Shown one piece after another: positions 49,959 to 59,318 of a stretch of DNA of 64,000 bases. This DNA comes from Lewinellaceae bacterium. Its GTDB lineage: Bacteria; Bacteroidota; Bacteroidia; Chitinophagales; Saprospiraceae. Under the pieces are notes generated by a model. That model was given only the letters and a program-made list of their open reading frames with translations, had not been told where the DNA came from and searched no databases. The position numbers were made by a program, and so were the translations under genes. The DNA is taken from positions 2,170,001 through 2,234,000 of the forward strand of contig JACJYL010000001.1 in the NCBI GenBank assembly GCA_020636105.1, in the 5' to 3' direction. The stretch's first letter is position 1, and every line of letters begins with the position of its first letter.

Positions 49959-50689
49959 CGTCGCTTAAAAGTTCTAATGCCCAGGTCGAGCCCTACCTTT
50001 ACATAAGGCACTCTCCTTATGCCCTCCTGTGATTCTGCATTGCTGGAAAATCCAAAAAAACCAAACCCTCCTGAACTCCCACTGCTGTCCACCAATACGG
50101 ATTCATGGGTTACCTCCATAAATTTTTGCCCTAACCCAACATGCACCCCTAATACAAAACGGTCTGTTAGTTTAAATTGCCGACCGTAAAGCAATATTAA
50201 ACTCCTGGATAAAATCACCACCGTTGCTTTCGTAAAAGGGACGAATGAGTTATTTAAATAATAAAAACCATTCTCCCTTTCAAAGGTTTCGGCTCCGACC
50301 ATTCCTTCCACTCCAACAAAATTTTTATAAGTTTTAGGGCGGATCTCCATGTCTCTGCGGCTGTACTTATAAGGCTTTACCGGATCAAAGTAGTAACGAC
50401 CTCCTAAACGGGCCTTGTAATAATGCCAGTTGGCTTTCGTTTCATTTTGAACCGTGTACCCAAAAGATTTTACCGGCAAACCATATTCAGCATAAAAGGC
50501 CAGTCCATTGGCAGACTGCCCTTCCAGACCAATGGTAAAAACCGCCGTGGAAGGGTGAAAAAGCTGAAGGAAGGAATTGGAAACAACAAATTTGTATTCC
50601 TCCGCAGTCCCTTCATTTTTTGTCTGGGCCCGAAGGCCTTGGTTCAGGCTACTAAAAATAAAAAAAATCAGCAGAATTCTTGATTTCAT
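49955..50689 (-). CDS. outer membrane beta-barrel-like protein, unknown
   Basis: 244 residues with a signal peptide (MKSRILLIFFIFSSLNQGLRAQ). Alternating beta-strand patterns (AVFTIGLEGQSANGLAFYAEY, HYYKARLGGRYYFDPVKPYK, RFVLGVHVGLGQKFMEV) and a C-terminal VPYKVGLDLGIRTF-like strand (read VKVGLDLGIRTF) suggest a small outer membrane barrel. Ser/Gly-rich loop DSSGSSGGFGFFGFSSN. No named family. It is the first gene of a pair with the HD phosphohydrolase (4-bp ATGA overlap), a coupling of an envelope protein with a cytosolic nucleotide hydrolase that has no obvious reason. Confidence 0.72.
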   Translation of the reverse strand: MKSRILLIFFIFSSLNQGLRAQTKNEGTAEEYKFVVSNSFLQLFHPSTAVFTIGLEGQSANGLAFYAEYGLPVKSFGYTVQNETKANWHYYKARLGGRYYFDPVKPYKYSRRDMEIRPKTYKNFVGVEGMVGAETFERENGFYYLNNSFVPFTKATVVILSRSLILLYGRQFKLTDRFVLGVHVGLGQKFMEVTHESVLVDSSGSSGGFGFFGFSSNAESQEGIRRVPYVKVGLDLGIRTFKRR

Positions 50690-50788
50690 AATTTATTTTG
50701 TCGGATGTTCAATTCCGGGGTTTAAATTTTTTAATGATAGAATGAGTCTTATACCCCTGCAACTTGTTAAGGAAAGGTTGCTCAATAC

Positions 50789-51724
50789 TCACCCCAGCCA
50801 TTTCCCGCTTTCCAGTTCATTTCCATTTAAAAAAGCCCCCGCATCCATTCTCTTTTTTCCCTGGAGTTGCAATTCATGAACATGAATATACCCTCCCGGC
50901 ACAGCGATTTTCAACATTTTCTTATTGTCAGTAAGCAGGGTTCCGGGGCGATAATTATGGTCCGCCACTTCTTTGGTCGATGAGGTAATTTTAAGCTGTA
51001 AACCGTCCAGTTCGGTCCAGGCAGCAGGCCAGGGGCTTAATCCGCGGATGAAATTATGCACCTGGTCAAGGGGCTGTTCGAAATTGATTTCGCAGGTTTC
51101 GTGAAAGAGTTTGGGTGCCTTGGTCGCCTGGCTGTCGTCCTGCAACTGCAATTCGTACGCCCCGCTTTCAATGGCGCGAACCGTTTTGAGTACGAGCTCT
51201 GCTCCCAAATGCATCATACGATCGTGCACCTCGCCCGTGGTCTCATTTTCACCGATTGACAATTTTGCCTGGAACAACATATCCCCAGTATCGATCTTGT
51301 GTTGAATAAAAAAGGTAGTGCATCCGGTTTCCTTTTCTCCCCTGATAACAGCCCAATGAATGGGGGCTGCTCCCCGGTACCTCGGCAAAAGAGACCCGTG
51401 GAGATTAAATGTACCCAATGCTGGCATACCCCAAACGATCTCGGGTAACATCCTGAAAGCCACCACAATTTGTAGATTTGCTTTTAAATTCCGTAATTCC
51501 TCGAGGAAAACTTCCTCTCTTAATTTTTCAGGCTGCAAAACTTTAAGCCCTTGTGCCACCGCAAATTTTTTCACCGGGGATTCCAGCAGTTTTTTGTTCC
51601 CGCGTCCGCCGAATTTGTCGGTGGCCGTGACGACCCCCACGACATTGTAGCCGTTATCCAATAATATTTTTAAAGAGGGAACTGCAAAATCAGGGGTTCC
51701 CATGAAAACTATTCGTAAATCCAT
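50789..51724 (-). CDS. fmt: methionyl-tRNA formyltransferase
   Basis: Formylates initiator Met-tRNA using 10-formyl-THF. 311 residues from the ATG at 51724 (MDLRIVFMGTPDFAV); an ATG two codons earlier is possible. Seen: MGTPDFAVPSL, the folate-site NLHGSLLPRYRGAAPIHWAV with catalytic Asn and His, GDML preceded by IDTGDM (catalytic Asp), and the C-terminal tRNA-binding domain with FIRGLSPWPAAWTEL. def is not adjacent. Confidence 0.97.
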   Translation of the reverse strand: MDLRIVFMGTPDFAVPSLKILLDNGYNVVGVVTATDKFGGRGNKKLLESPVKKFAVAQGLKVLQPEKLREEVFLEELRNLKANLQIVVAFRMLPEIVWGMPALGTFNLHGSLLPRYRGAAPIHWAVIRGEKETGCTTFFIQHKIDTGDMLFQAKLSIGENETTGEVHDRMMHLGAELVLKTVRAIESGAYELQLQDDSQATKAPKLFHETCEINFEQPLDQVHNFIRGLSPWPAAWTELDGLQLKITSSTKEVADHNYRPGTLLTDNKKMLKIAVPGGYIHVHELQLQGKKRMDAGAFLNGNELESGKWLG

Positions 51725-51762
51725 CCACAATTTATTTTACCCAATGCCCGGACTAATCCTAC

Positions 51763-51975
51763 TCATTCATCAAAATTAGTATTCGCCAGGTAGAGAATCA
51801 CTATTCCGGCTATCATCATGACCACCCGGAGCAGAAATCCGCCCATTCTGCCAGCAGCGTCCATCCACTGCATGAAGGCAAACTGCATGCCCACCATACT
51901 AAAAATAAGAGACATCAACCCCAGCCCCATCATTAGGAATCCAATTATTGACCAAAGGCCTTTTCGTTTGAACAT
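51763..51975 (-). CDS. small two-TM membrane protein
   Basis: 70 residues: MFKRKGLWSIIGFLMMGLGL begins a first TM helix, and a second helix MGGFLLRVVMMIAGIVILYL follows after a short QWMDAAGR loop; ends NTNFDE. No domain recognised. It lies 38 bp upstream of fmt in the same direction and could be co-transcribed with it. Confidence 0.6.
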   Translation of the reverse strand: MFKRKGLWSIIGFLMMGLGLMSLIFSMVGMQFAFMQWMDAAGRMGGFLLRVVMMIAGIVILYLANTNFDE

Positions 51976-52128
51976 TTATTTAAATTTTATTTCCATTTCA
52001 ACCTCAAAAATATCCTTTTAAATTTAAAAAAAGGATGTTTTGTAAAGGTTTCGGGCCAAGCACCCCCGATAAATAACCCGTTGAAATAAAATAATCCAGC
52101 CAAAATTTCCGTCCGACCTTAAAATATG

Positions 52129-52136
52129 TAAATTTG
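52129..52136 (+). promoter_or_regulatory. -7 box upstream of the MORN-like lipoprotein gene
   Basis: TAAATTTG, exact TAnnTTTG match, 31 bp before the ATG at 52167. Confidence 0.45.
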
Positions 52137-52166
52137 TCTGATTCAAAATCAAAAAACATATAAATC

Positions 52167-52772
52167 ATGAAATTTTTCATTCCCATAATGATGGCGCTTT
52201 TTTTGGCAGCCTGTACTCAATCAACTCCCGCTCCGGAGACGGCAGCAGTAGATCCTACAAAAACACCGGCTAATGAAATGATTTACAAGGCTATTCCCGG
52301 CTCCGATGTTCAGCAAGTTACCATTAAAAACAACCAGGGCAAAATCAAGGAAGAAGGCTTTATGCTCAACGGCGTGAGAACAGGAATGTGGCTCGTTTAT
52401 GACAAGAGCCAGGTTTTTCCCAAAAAAATGATCAGCTACCAGAATGATATGTACAATGGCCCCTATTTCGAATACACCGAAAGAGGGCAAATGGATCTCA
52501 AAGCCAATTATGTAAACAACAAACTGGACGGTTATTTTGCCAAATATAAATTCAGTAATGAAATCGTAACTGCAAATTACTCGAACGGAAAGCGAAACGG
52601 AGAATACAAGGAATTTGATGAAAGAGAAAGCTTCCTGACCAAACTTGAAAATTATAAAGATGACGTACTGGACGGCAAAGTTGAATATTATAACAAGGAT
52701 GGCGAAATCATCATGTCTTACGAGTACAAAAACGGAGAAAAAGTGAGTGGCGGGATGATCAATCCTAAATAG
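52167..52772 (+). CDS. lipoprotein with MORN/YwqK-like repeats
   Basis: 201 residues. Lipoprotein signal MKFFIPIMMALFLAAC. The mature part has at least four short beta-hairpin repeats of the pattern G.x.GxWxxYxxxG (EEGFMLNGVRTGMWLVYD, YQNDMYNGPYFEYTERG, YVNNKLDGYFAKYKF, YSNGKRNGEYKEFDE, YKDDVLDGKVEYYNKDGE), as in the MORN-variant repeats of the so-called YwqK family. That family is sometimes labelled antitoxin on thin evidence; nothing here supports such a role. Probably an envelope protein of unknown function. Confidence 0.8.
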   Translation: MKFFIPIMMALFLAACTQSTPAPETAAVDPTKTPANEMIYKAIPGSDVQQVTIKNNQGKIKEEGFMLNGVRTGMWLVYDKSQVFPKKMISYQNDMYNGPYFEYTERGQMDLKANYVNNKLDGYFAKYKFSNEIVTANYSNGKRNGEYKEFDERESFLTKLENYKDDVLDGKVEYYNKDGEIIMSYEYKNGEKVSGGMINPK

Positions 52773-52838
52773 CCCTGGCACTCTATGTTTTATTTATAAA
52801 GTTAGTTGGCCGGCTTTATCCATTTCGCACGGAATTTA

Positions 52839-52887
52839 GCCCCCGAAAGTAGAGAAGCCTGTTACAGGAGCATCTCTTTCGGGGGTT
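52839..52887 (+). terminator. long hairpin after the MORN-like gene
   Basis: CCCCCGAAAG-AGAGA and TCTCTTTCGGGGG form a long stem with one bulge around an interior that itself contains the small hairpin CCTG-TTA-CAGG. It lies 67 bp after the stop, with TTCATCG rather than a T-run following. Confidence 0.65.
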
Positions 52888-52933
52888 CATCGTTAAAAGA
52901 GAGATCAGCAAAAAGATCAGAAACACTGCCATT

Positions 52934-55900
52934 ATGAAAGATAATCCTGCGCAGATCATCCATTCCTATGCTCAGTATTTCGCCGAAACCGGGGCTGTCT
53001 ACCGTAACGCATTGCCCCATTTTAACAACGGTGTAATCGATTTTACCACTCTTTCCAGCGAAGGTTCCCTGCTTGCGTATGAATTGCTGGAAAGTATGCT
53101 TGCTGCAAGAAATTTTTCAAAAGAGGTTTCCGTTGATTTTCAAGTAGACGAGGAATTGATCCACCTTTATTTCGAATCCAGGAACGCACAAAAAAATAAA
53201 GGTCAGCAGGTATTGGGATTGGGTTATCCCTTGTTGATCAGCCAACAGGATAATGAGCTGGTTTCCCTCCCTCTGTTCATCTGGCCTTTGACGCTTGAAT
53301 CTTTTAAAAAACAAGGGGTATGGAAATTTGAATACCAGACCGAACGCCCGGTACAACTCAATCCTTATTTTCCTTATTTCATGAGGACGAAATACGGCAT
53401 GGACATTGAACCGGACCTCCAGGAATACTTCGGTTCAAAAATAGATGCGGAAAAGCTGGCTTTGTTCTGTAATCACCTTGCGTCTTCCATACAATTAGAG
53501 ATCACCAGCCAGCAGGTATCACTGACAGCTTGTCCCGGCACCAATGAACTGGATTGTTTTACGGAACAGGGCGCCTTACAATGGTCCGGAGTGTTGGGGA
53601 ATTTCCCTTTCCTGCCCACCGAAAACAACCTAAAAAACCTCAATGAATACCTGGTTCAAAAACCGGTTGAATTAACCAACCACGATTTTGGTACAGAATG
53701 GACCGACCCCTGGCAGGCCAGTGCGGCCGCCATGACAAAAAATAATTTTATCACTCTTGTCGAAGGACCTTCCGCAACAGGAAAAACCCACTTGCTTCGA
53801 CACCTGGCCAGCAATGCACTGGCTAACGAAGGAAAATGTCTCATTGTCTCCAGTCATATTGCCGCTTTAAAAGCCATCCAACAGTCTTTTGCTTCCTACC
53901 AGTTTGATGAGTTGCTCCTCCTGCTCCGGGATGAAATTACGGACAAAGTCCTTCTTAGTGAATTGATTAAAGCCCGGGCCAAGGGAAAATTCCCGGCGGC
54001 AACAGATATGCCAAAAGATCTTCGGATTTCACTCGACAGGATGCAGCGAAAAAAAGAATCCATGGAAGCCCGGTACAGGGCCTCCCGCAAAAAAGTTTTT
54101 GGGGATAATAACTGGGCAGAAACATTAGGACTTTTCCTTGAAGCCAGTCAACTCGAACCCAAAGAACTACTCAACAGCCATCTCGACGAGCAGGATTTTC
54201 ACTTCAATGAAACGGAACTGGAACAGATCATTATCGCTATCGCTGAAGCACCGGGTCTGTTCAATACCCTGGGCACCTTAAACCACCCTCTGACCACCTT
54301 AAATTCAGGGATATTTCTGCATTATGACGAAAAAGAATCCCTGGATTTTATCAAAAAAACCTTACAAAAATTCACCCAAAAAGCAACCGTATTACAGCAC
54401 CAGTTTATCCGGATACAAAATGAGTATTCAGAAAGCCTCAAGAACCATTATAGTCAATATTTTCATGATCTTCGCAATATTGCACTCGACCTGAAAGACA
54501 AAATAAGTGATTACTCCAGCCAGTTTGGCGAAGAACTAAGGAAGTCCGGCAAAGGCACCCTCAAGTTATATGGAATCTTTTCCGACAAATTCAAACAGGC
54601 GCTTGCTTATAGAGAAGATATTTTTGTCGCTTATGAAGCCCTTCAAAATGTTTTTGCAAAACATCTTTATTTTGAACATCATTTTGAGAAAACGGATAAA
54701 AATATTGATAAAATAGCCCAAAATATGGAGGGCTTTTCCGAGCATCTTCAAAACTGGTGGCGGGTGCAAAATGAGGCGGTTAAAGATGAATTGCTGCGCC
54801 TGACCCATAAAACCGCCCATCCGCACTTAAATTTCAGCGAAAGACTCAAACAATTGGAAGAGGACATGGAGGCTTTCGTGGACGAATTGAACGAATCCGG
54901 TTTATACCAACTGCCTTTCCAGTGCAATACGCTCACCTTACCCCGGAAACAAAAATTTCTGGAAGACAAAATGAGCTTGATGGAACAAACGGCCTACCAC
55001 CTTCGGGATTTCCATCTTTTTTACCCGTGGCAAAAGTTCTGGTTCAGCCAGGATACCCTGACGCGGAAAGTCATCAAGGCGCTTGGTCGTGTAAACCCGG
55101 GCAACTGGGAAGCCGCCTTCAAAAGCTGGTATTTCAACGAAGCGCTTTCCAAGGCTTATGATCCGGATCTCCCGGTGGAAGATTATGATCTCGTCGATTA
55201 TCGCGAAGGCAACAACGCCATCATTACCAGGATCCCTGAAGAAATACGCCGCATTTGGTCTAAACGCCGTGTCCAAAAAGCCGACGCGCTGAGAAAAGCT
55301 GCTGAAAACATTTCAACCAATAACCTTTCCTTGAAGGAAATGTTCCACCATCACGCAGAAGTAATCACTGATTTATTGCCCATTTTTCTGACCACGCCAC
55401 AAATGGCAACCAGGCTATTTCAAGCAGAAAAACTGTTTGACTTCCTGCTCATCGACGAAGCGCAGTCCGAATGTGTGGAAACTTGTGTTGAACTCTTTCC
55501 TTTGGCCAAACGAGTGGTCGTCTTTACCACTCGGGAAGAAGAAGAAAAGGGGTATTCAGCCTTGCCACAGTTTTTGAGGCAGAACGTAGTTAAACCCTGT
55601 GTGCTTCAGCATTTTTATGCTCCGAGAGCTGCCGACATCCTCCGTACGGAAGCTGCTCCTGATATTGATGCGGTCATGATCAATGGCCGTTTTGAAGAAG
55701 AATTAAATGCCAATGCCGATGAAGCCGATAAAGTCATTCATTTACTGAACACCATTGAAAAAACCAGCGTCCGGACTTACCCCTCCGTGGGAATTGTCTG
55801 CCTGACGGTGCCCCAGCGGGATCTCATTTCCACCTATCTGCTTCGCATTAAACAACGCCGCCAGACCGGTTTCGAAACCATACAACAACTGGAACGAAAT

Positions 55901-56467
55901 GGCCTGGGGGTATTCCACATCGATGAACTGAGCGGTCACCTTTTCGACCTGGTTATCCTTTCTGCAACCTTTGGCGAAACGGGGGTTAAGAATAAACTTA
56001 CCGGAAAGATCAACGTGCTCAACACCCCCGCCGGCATAGCAGGGATGCACAAGCTAATGGGTTGTGCCAAAAATAAATTACATATCATTCATTCTATTCC
56101 GCAATCGTCTATCGAATCCTTCCTGGAGCAACCTACCCAGGAAGGTACCTTCCTGCTTTCGGCACTGCTGCGAGGAAAAAGATTGGCGGCTCCCCATCTC
56201 CCGGAGGTACGGGAAGGTCGGGAAACCTGGGAAGCACAGCTGGAAAGACTCCTGAGAAAAGAAAAACCGGAAGCCTACTTCCGTAAACAGGATGGATTTC
56301 TCGTCATGCATGATCCAGCCAAAGAACGGGACAAACTGCTGCTCACGGATGGCTGTTTTGCCCAAACCGATAATACTGACTTTTCCTGGGAATATGACCA
56401 ACGCATAAAATGGGAAACGGAGCATGGCATAGATGTGGTGCCCGTTTGGTCCGTGATGTGGAGATGA
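52934..56467 (+). CDS. DUF4011-type superfamily I helicase with C-terminal Vsr-like nuclease fold
   Basis: 1177 residues. After an N-terminal region of about 260 residues comes Walker A VEGPSATGKTHLLRHL near 278, then a long helical insert (about 360-790), Walker B FLLIDEAQSE near 839, and helicase second-lobe motifs (SVGIVCLTVPQRDL near 955, DELSGHLFDLVILSATFGE near 997). The last 100 residues (WEAQLERLLRKEKPEAYF, LLTDGCFAQTDNTDFSWEYD, GIDVVPVWSVMW) follow the REase_MTES_1575/Vsr-like fold that ends many DUF4011 helicases; catalytic residues look partly lost. Likely nucleic-acid remodelling; such proteins are often suspected of defence or repair roles. Single gene. Confidence 0.78.
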   Translation: MKDNPAQIIHSYAQYFAETGAVYRNALPHFNNGVIDFTTLSSEGSLLAYELLESMLAARNFSKEVSVDFQVDEELIHLYFESRNAQKNKGQQVLGLGYPLLISQQDNELVSLPLFIWPLTLESFKKQGVWKFEYQTERPVQLNPYFPYFMRTKYGMDIEPDLQEYFGSKIDAEKLALFCNHLASSIQLEITSQQVSLTACPGTNELDCFTEQGALQWSGVLGNFPFLPTENNLKNLNEYLVQKPVELTNHDFGTEWTDPWQASAAAMTKNNFITLVEGPSATGKTHLLRHLASNALANEGKCLIVSSHIAALKAIQQSFASYQFDELLLLLRDEITDKVLLSELIKARAKGKFPAATDMPKDLRISLDRMQRKKESMEARYRASRKKVFGDNNWAETLGLFLEASQLEPKELLNSHLDEQDFHFNETELEQIIIAIAEAPGLFNTLGTLNHPLTTLNSGIFLHYDEKESLDFIKKTLQKFTQKATVLQHQFIRIQNEYSESLKNHYSQYFHDLRNIALDLKDKISDYSSQFGEELRKSGKGTLKLYGIFSDKFKQALAYREDIFVAYEALQNVFAKHLYFEHHFEKTDKNIDKIAQNMEGFSEHLQNWWRVQNEAVKDELLRLTHKTAHPHLNFSERLKQLEEDMEAFVDELNESGLYQLPFQCNTLTLPRKQKFLEDKMSLMEQTAYHLRDFHLFYPWQKFWFSQDTLTRKVIKALGRVNPGNWEAAFKSWYFNEALSKAYDPDLPVEDYDLVDYREGNNAIITRIPEEIRRIWSKRRVQKADALRKAAENISTNNLSLKEMFHHHAEVITDLLPIFLTTPQMATRLFQAEKLFDFLLIDEAQSECVETCVELFPLAKRVVVFTTREEEEKGYSALPQFLRQNVVKPCVLQHFYAPRAADILRTEAAPDIDAVMINGRFEEELNANADEADKVIHLLNTIEKTSVRTYPSVGIVCLTVPQRDLISTYLLRIKQRRQTGFETIQQLERNGLGVFHIDELSGHLFDLVILSATFGETGVKNKLTGKINVLNTPAGIAGMHKLMGCAKNKLHIIHSIPQSSIESFLEQPTQEGTFLLSALLRGKRLAAPHLPEVREGRETWEAQLERLLRKEKPEAYFRKQDGFLVMHDPAKERDKLLLTDGCFAQTDNTDFSWEYDQRIKWETEHGIDVVPVWSVMWR

Positions 56468-56573
56468 GGCAGCTTGGCGTATTACCGGATAGCAGTTACT
56501 CAATGTAAGAAATGACCTTTACGGCCTGCGCGAAAAATGTGCCTAAAAAAATGGTCTTGCAAGCCTGACTCTC

Positions 56574-57767
56574 TTACTTCATCAATCCCTCGAATAACCA
56601 ATCGGCCAGCAACTTACGATTAGAACCTTCCACGATACGCTGCTGGTCAAAGGTGTTGCGGATATTGGCCAGTTCGACATACACGGAAACGGGAGTCACT
56701 TCACGTAACATATGGAGATCCCGACTGCTTACCGTCCCCAAATAATGACCACCGTCACGGTATTTTTTGTATTTCTCTTTGATGGTTTTTTGCATATTGG
56801 AGGCCAGGGTTTTTCCTTCCTCGCTTCCACTCTTATGGTAGAAAAACAAGTCAGTACGCTCTCTTTTACTTCTGGAATCTACATGAATAAAAATGGCTCT
56901 TTGCTCTGTAACGCCCTGCAGCCGATGTTTTTCATATAAATCATTGATGATATCCGAACGCTGGAACAATCGTGTTTTTTGGGAATTATCCATCTTAACA
57001 TCTCCCCAAAGCAATTCATCTGTGTCGCAGTTTAGATATTTTTCATCTCTGATGCCGTCATCCGGATCCCTGGTAATCATATAGGCGGTAGCCCCGTTAG
57101 CGATCAAGTGGCGGCAAAGCCGCAGGGCAACATCATAGGCATATTCATCCTCGCAAAGCGTGTAGTTTCCTCGTTTGCCCATAGCCCCGGGATCAGGACC
57201 GCCGTGACCACTCACCACATAATATACTTTTCCTTTAAGTTTACTGCTTTCCAAAGGAGTATAAGCATAATTAACCCCAAAAATAGGGTACTTCCTGTTG
57301 CCTTCTTCCACGATGCCCAGTTCTGGTTCTTTGCTTACGGGAGGCGGGATGTCCAGGTTGGAAATGGGACAATTGAGCAGGTGATAAGGTACCCAAAGGA
57401 TCTTATCTTCCTTAAAGCTGGTTTCCCGCAAACGCTCCTCATGCATTCTTTCATTATATTCCTGGATGGTTACCGCAAGGTCCCAATCATCCCTTCCAAT
57501 GCTGGAACGAATAGTTCTGCCGTTAAAGGAAAAAAGAAGAATAGGCACGAAATAATTTTTGCCCGCCTTGAGCGCAGCATTTTTTTTAAGTTGGTTCAAT
57601 TCGTAAAAGCGGTCGAAATTACAGGAGTTCTTGTCAAGCTCATAACGACGTAACAAAGAATAAATGCCGTCGCCACGCATTGCTTTTACCTGGAAATATT
57701 CCGCTTCTTCTGCTATGAGAAAGAGCGGTAAAAAAAGCAGCCAAAATGGTAAGAGCAATCGTTTCAT
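56574..57767 (-). CDS. secreted N-acetylmuramoyl-L-alanine amidase (Amidase_3) with LysM-like N-terminus
   Basis: 397 residues. Signal peptide MKRLLLPFWLLFLPLFLIA. Residues about 24-80 (YFQVKAMRGDGIYSLLRRYE, then LNQLKKNAALKAGKNYFVP) have a LysM-like pattern. The Amidase_3 domain covers about 175-395: Zn His in VSGHGGPDPGAMG, Glu in CEDEYAYDVALRL, His in IFIHVDSRSKRE, catalytic Glu in VYVELANIRN. It acts on peptidoglycan in the periplasm. It differs from the amidase at 5414-6373, which lacks a signal peptide and LysM, so the two are not recent duplicates. Single gene. Confidence 0.88.
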   Translation of the reverse strand: MKRLLLPFWLLFLPLFLIAEEAEYFQVKAMRGDGIYSLLRRYELDKNSCNFDRFYELNQLKKNAALKAGKNYFVPILLFSFNGRTIRSSIGRDDWDLAVTIQEYNERMHEERLRETSFKEDKILWVPYHLLNCPISNLDIPPPVSKEPELGIVEEGNRKYPIFGVNYAYTPLESSKLKGKVYYVVSGHGGPDPGAMGKRGNYTLCEDEYAYDVALRLCRHLIANGATAYMITRDPDDGIRDEKYLNCDTDELLWGDVKMDNSQKTRLFQRSDIINDLYEKHRLQGVTEQRAIFIHVDSRSKRERTDLFFYHKSGSEEGKTLASNMQKTIKEKYKKYRDGGHYLGTVSSRDLHMLREVTPVSVYVELANIRNTFDQQRIVEGSNRKLLADWLFEGLMK

Positions 57768-57886
57768 TTGTAAGAAAATTTCAAATTATCTACCTCTTCA
57801 AGGATTATTTAAAAAAAGTTCCCATGGAATAGAGGCAGTTTTGATCATAAAAGTAATGGTAAAAACTGTAAAAATTAACCCTGGCT

Positions 57887-59041
57887 TCAATTCCCGTGAA
57901 TGGGCCCGGCCATGTCGGTCCATCCTAAGGCACTTATCATTTTGTAATACAGATCCGTATTATCATAAACTCCTCCAAAAGTTTCAGACTTTGGCCCATA
58001 GGCAAAAACAGGAACCAAGGAACCTGTATGTCCGTTTGTGGTAAAAGCGGTGACCAGATTATTGATTTTCGAACCTTTGTTGATGCTAAAACCTCCACTT
58101 TCATGATCTGCGGTTACTATGACGAGCGTATTTCCATCTTTTCGGGCATAATCGAGTACCATGTCAACGGTACGGTCAAAATCCAGGGTTTCTTCGATCA
58201 TCCTGTTCCCTTTTTTAGCATGGCCGGCCCAGTCGATCTGAGAACCTTCCACCATCAGGAAATAACCTTTTTCACTTTGGTTGGAAAGGGTGAGCATCGC
58301 AATTTGGGTGGCCTCCAACAAATAATCTCTTCCATTGACAGCGTATTCAGGATCATCCCAGGCAGAAAAATAAGCTACTTTCTTTTTCCCATTGGTTTTT
58401 GTTCTTAACCAATCCATACTTTTATAGGAATAATCTGCAACGGAATAACCTTTATCGCGCAATTCCTGAAGCAGGTCCCTGTCATCCATTTCCCTGTCTT
58501 CAAAATTTTTCATGCCGCCGCCTACGAAAAAATCAATATTAGAATCTACCAAATCCAACGCAATCCGTTCATATAAATACCTTAGAGGCTGATGGGCAAA
58601 AAAAGCTGCCGGAGTAGCATGTACGATGGAAGAGGTCACCACTATTCCTGTGGCAAAATCCCTGTCATGAGCTTCCTCCATAATGTTTTTACACGGAATG
58701 GAATCCGCATCAATGCCCAAACAATGATTACAGGTCTTGAGGCCACAACCCATTGCCGTGGCAGCAGCAGCGGAATCTGTCACCAGGTCGTTAGCCGAAT
58801 GAGTCGTCATCAGGCCAATTGTTTTAAACCGCTCAAGCGCCAGGCGATTATTGTTGCTATACATAGCCCCGGTAATTTGGCTCATTCCCATTCCATCTCC
58901 AATCATGAGGATAATATTCCTTGGTGCAGCGACAAAATGAACCGGAACCTCTGGCTTGTCGGCCACTTCCTGCACTCCTGTAACACAGGAAGTGAAAAAA
59001 AATACCAAAAAAATGCAACTATTCAAAATTCTTATCGTCAT
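57887..59041 (-). CDS. alkaline phosphatase, lipoprotein
   Basis: 385 residues from the ATG at 59041; an ATG three codons earlier (59050) is possible. Lipoprotein signal with lipobox FFFTSCVTG. Alkaline phosphatase motifs: first metal Asp in LMIGDGMGMSQ, nucleophile Ser in VTDSAAAATAMGCG, EGSQIDWAGHAK with Asp/His ligands near 265, TADHESGG near 315 and the last His in TNGHTGSLVPVFAYG. Releases phosphate from organic esters in the periplasm or at the cell surface. No pho regulon gene is adjacent and no Pho box was recognised. Confidence 0.94.
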   Translation of the reverse strand: MTIRILNSCIFLVFFFTSCVTGVQEVADKPEVPVHFVAAPRNIILMIGDGMGMSQITGAMYSNNNRLALERFKTIGLMTTHSANDLVTDSAAAATAMGCGLKTCNHCLGIDADSIPCKNIMEEAHDRDFATGIVVTSSIVHATPAAFFAHQPLRYLYERIALDLVDSNIDFFVGGGMKNFEDREMDDRDLLQELRDKGYSVADYSYKSMDWLRTKTNGKKKVAYFSAWDDPEYAVNGRDYLLEATQIAMLTLSNQSEKGYFLMVEGSQIDWAGHAKKGNRMIEETLDFDRTVDMVLDYARKDGNTLVIVTADHESGGFSINKGSKINNLVTAFTTNGHTGSLVPVFAYGPKSETFGGVYDNTDLYYKMISALGWTDMAGPIHGN

Positions 59042-59190
59042 TAATATCAACTTTATCTACTTTTTTAAAACGACCGACTGACTTTATCTCTCCACAAGTA
59101 CAAAGGACAAGTATTTAAACTCTTTTCAATATATTATTTCAAAACAGATACTTATGTATTTAAATACTGGAATTTTATTCTGGAAACATG

Positions 59191-59198
59191 TATTTTTG
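59191..59198 (+). promoter_or_regulatory. possible -7 box of the CotH-like gene
   Basis: TATTTTTG, matching TAnnTTTG, 121 bp upstream of the ATG at 59319, which would leave a long leader. Confidence 0.35.
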
Positions 59199-59318
59199 CC
59201 GTTGAAATCGACTTTTTAGTTTATTGCTCGATTATTTCACGACGTAAATCTAAAAAAAGAGAATGAAAATCCCGTATATCCTCAATTTTGAGACAAATTA
59301 AAATTAAAACCTAAAAAA

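Noticed and set aside
52167..52772. Antitoxin of a toxin-antitoxin pair (YwqK label)
   Set aside because: The protein is a lipoprotein with MORN-like repeats and no toxin gene is adjacent; the label is not supported here.
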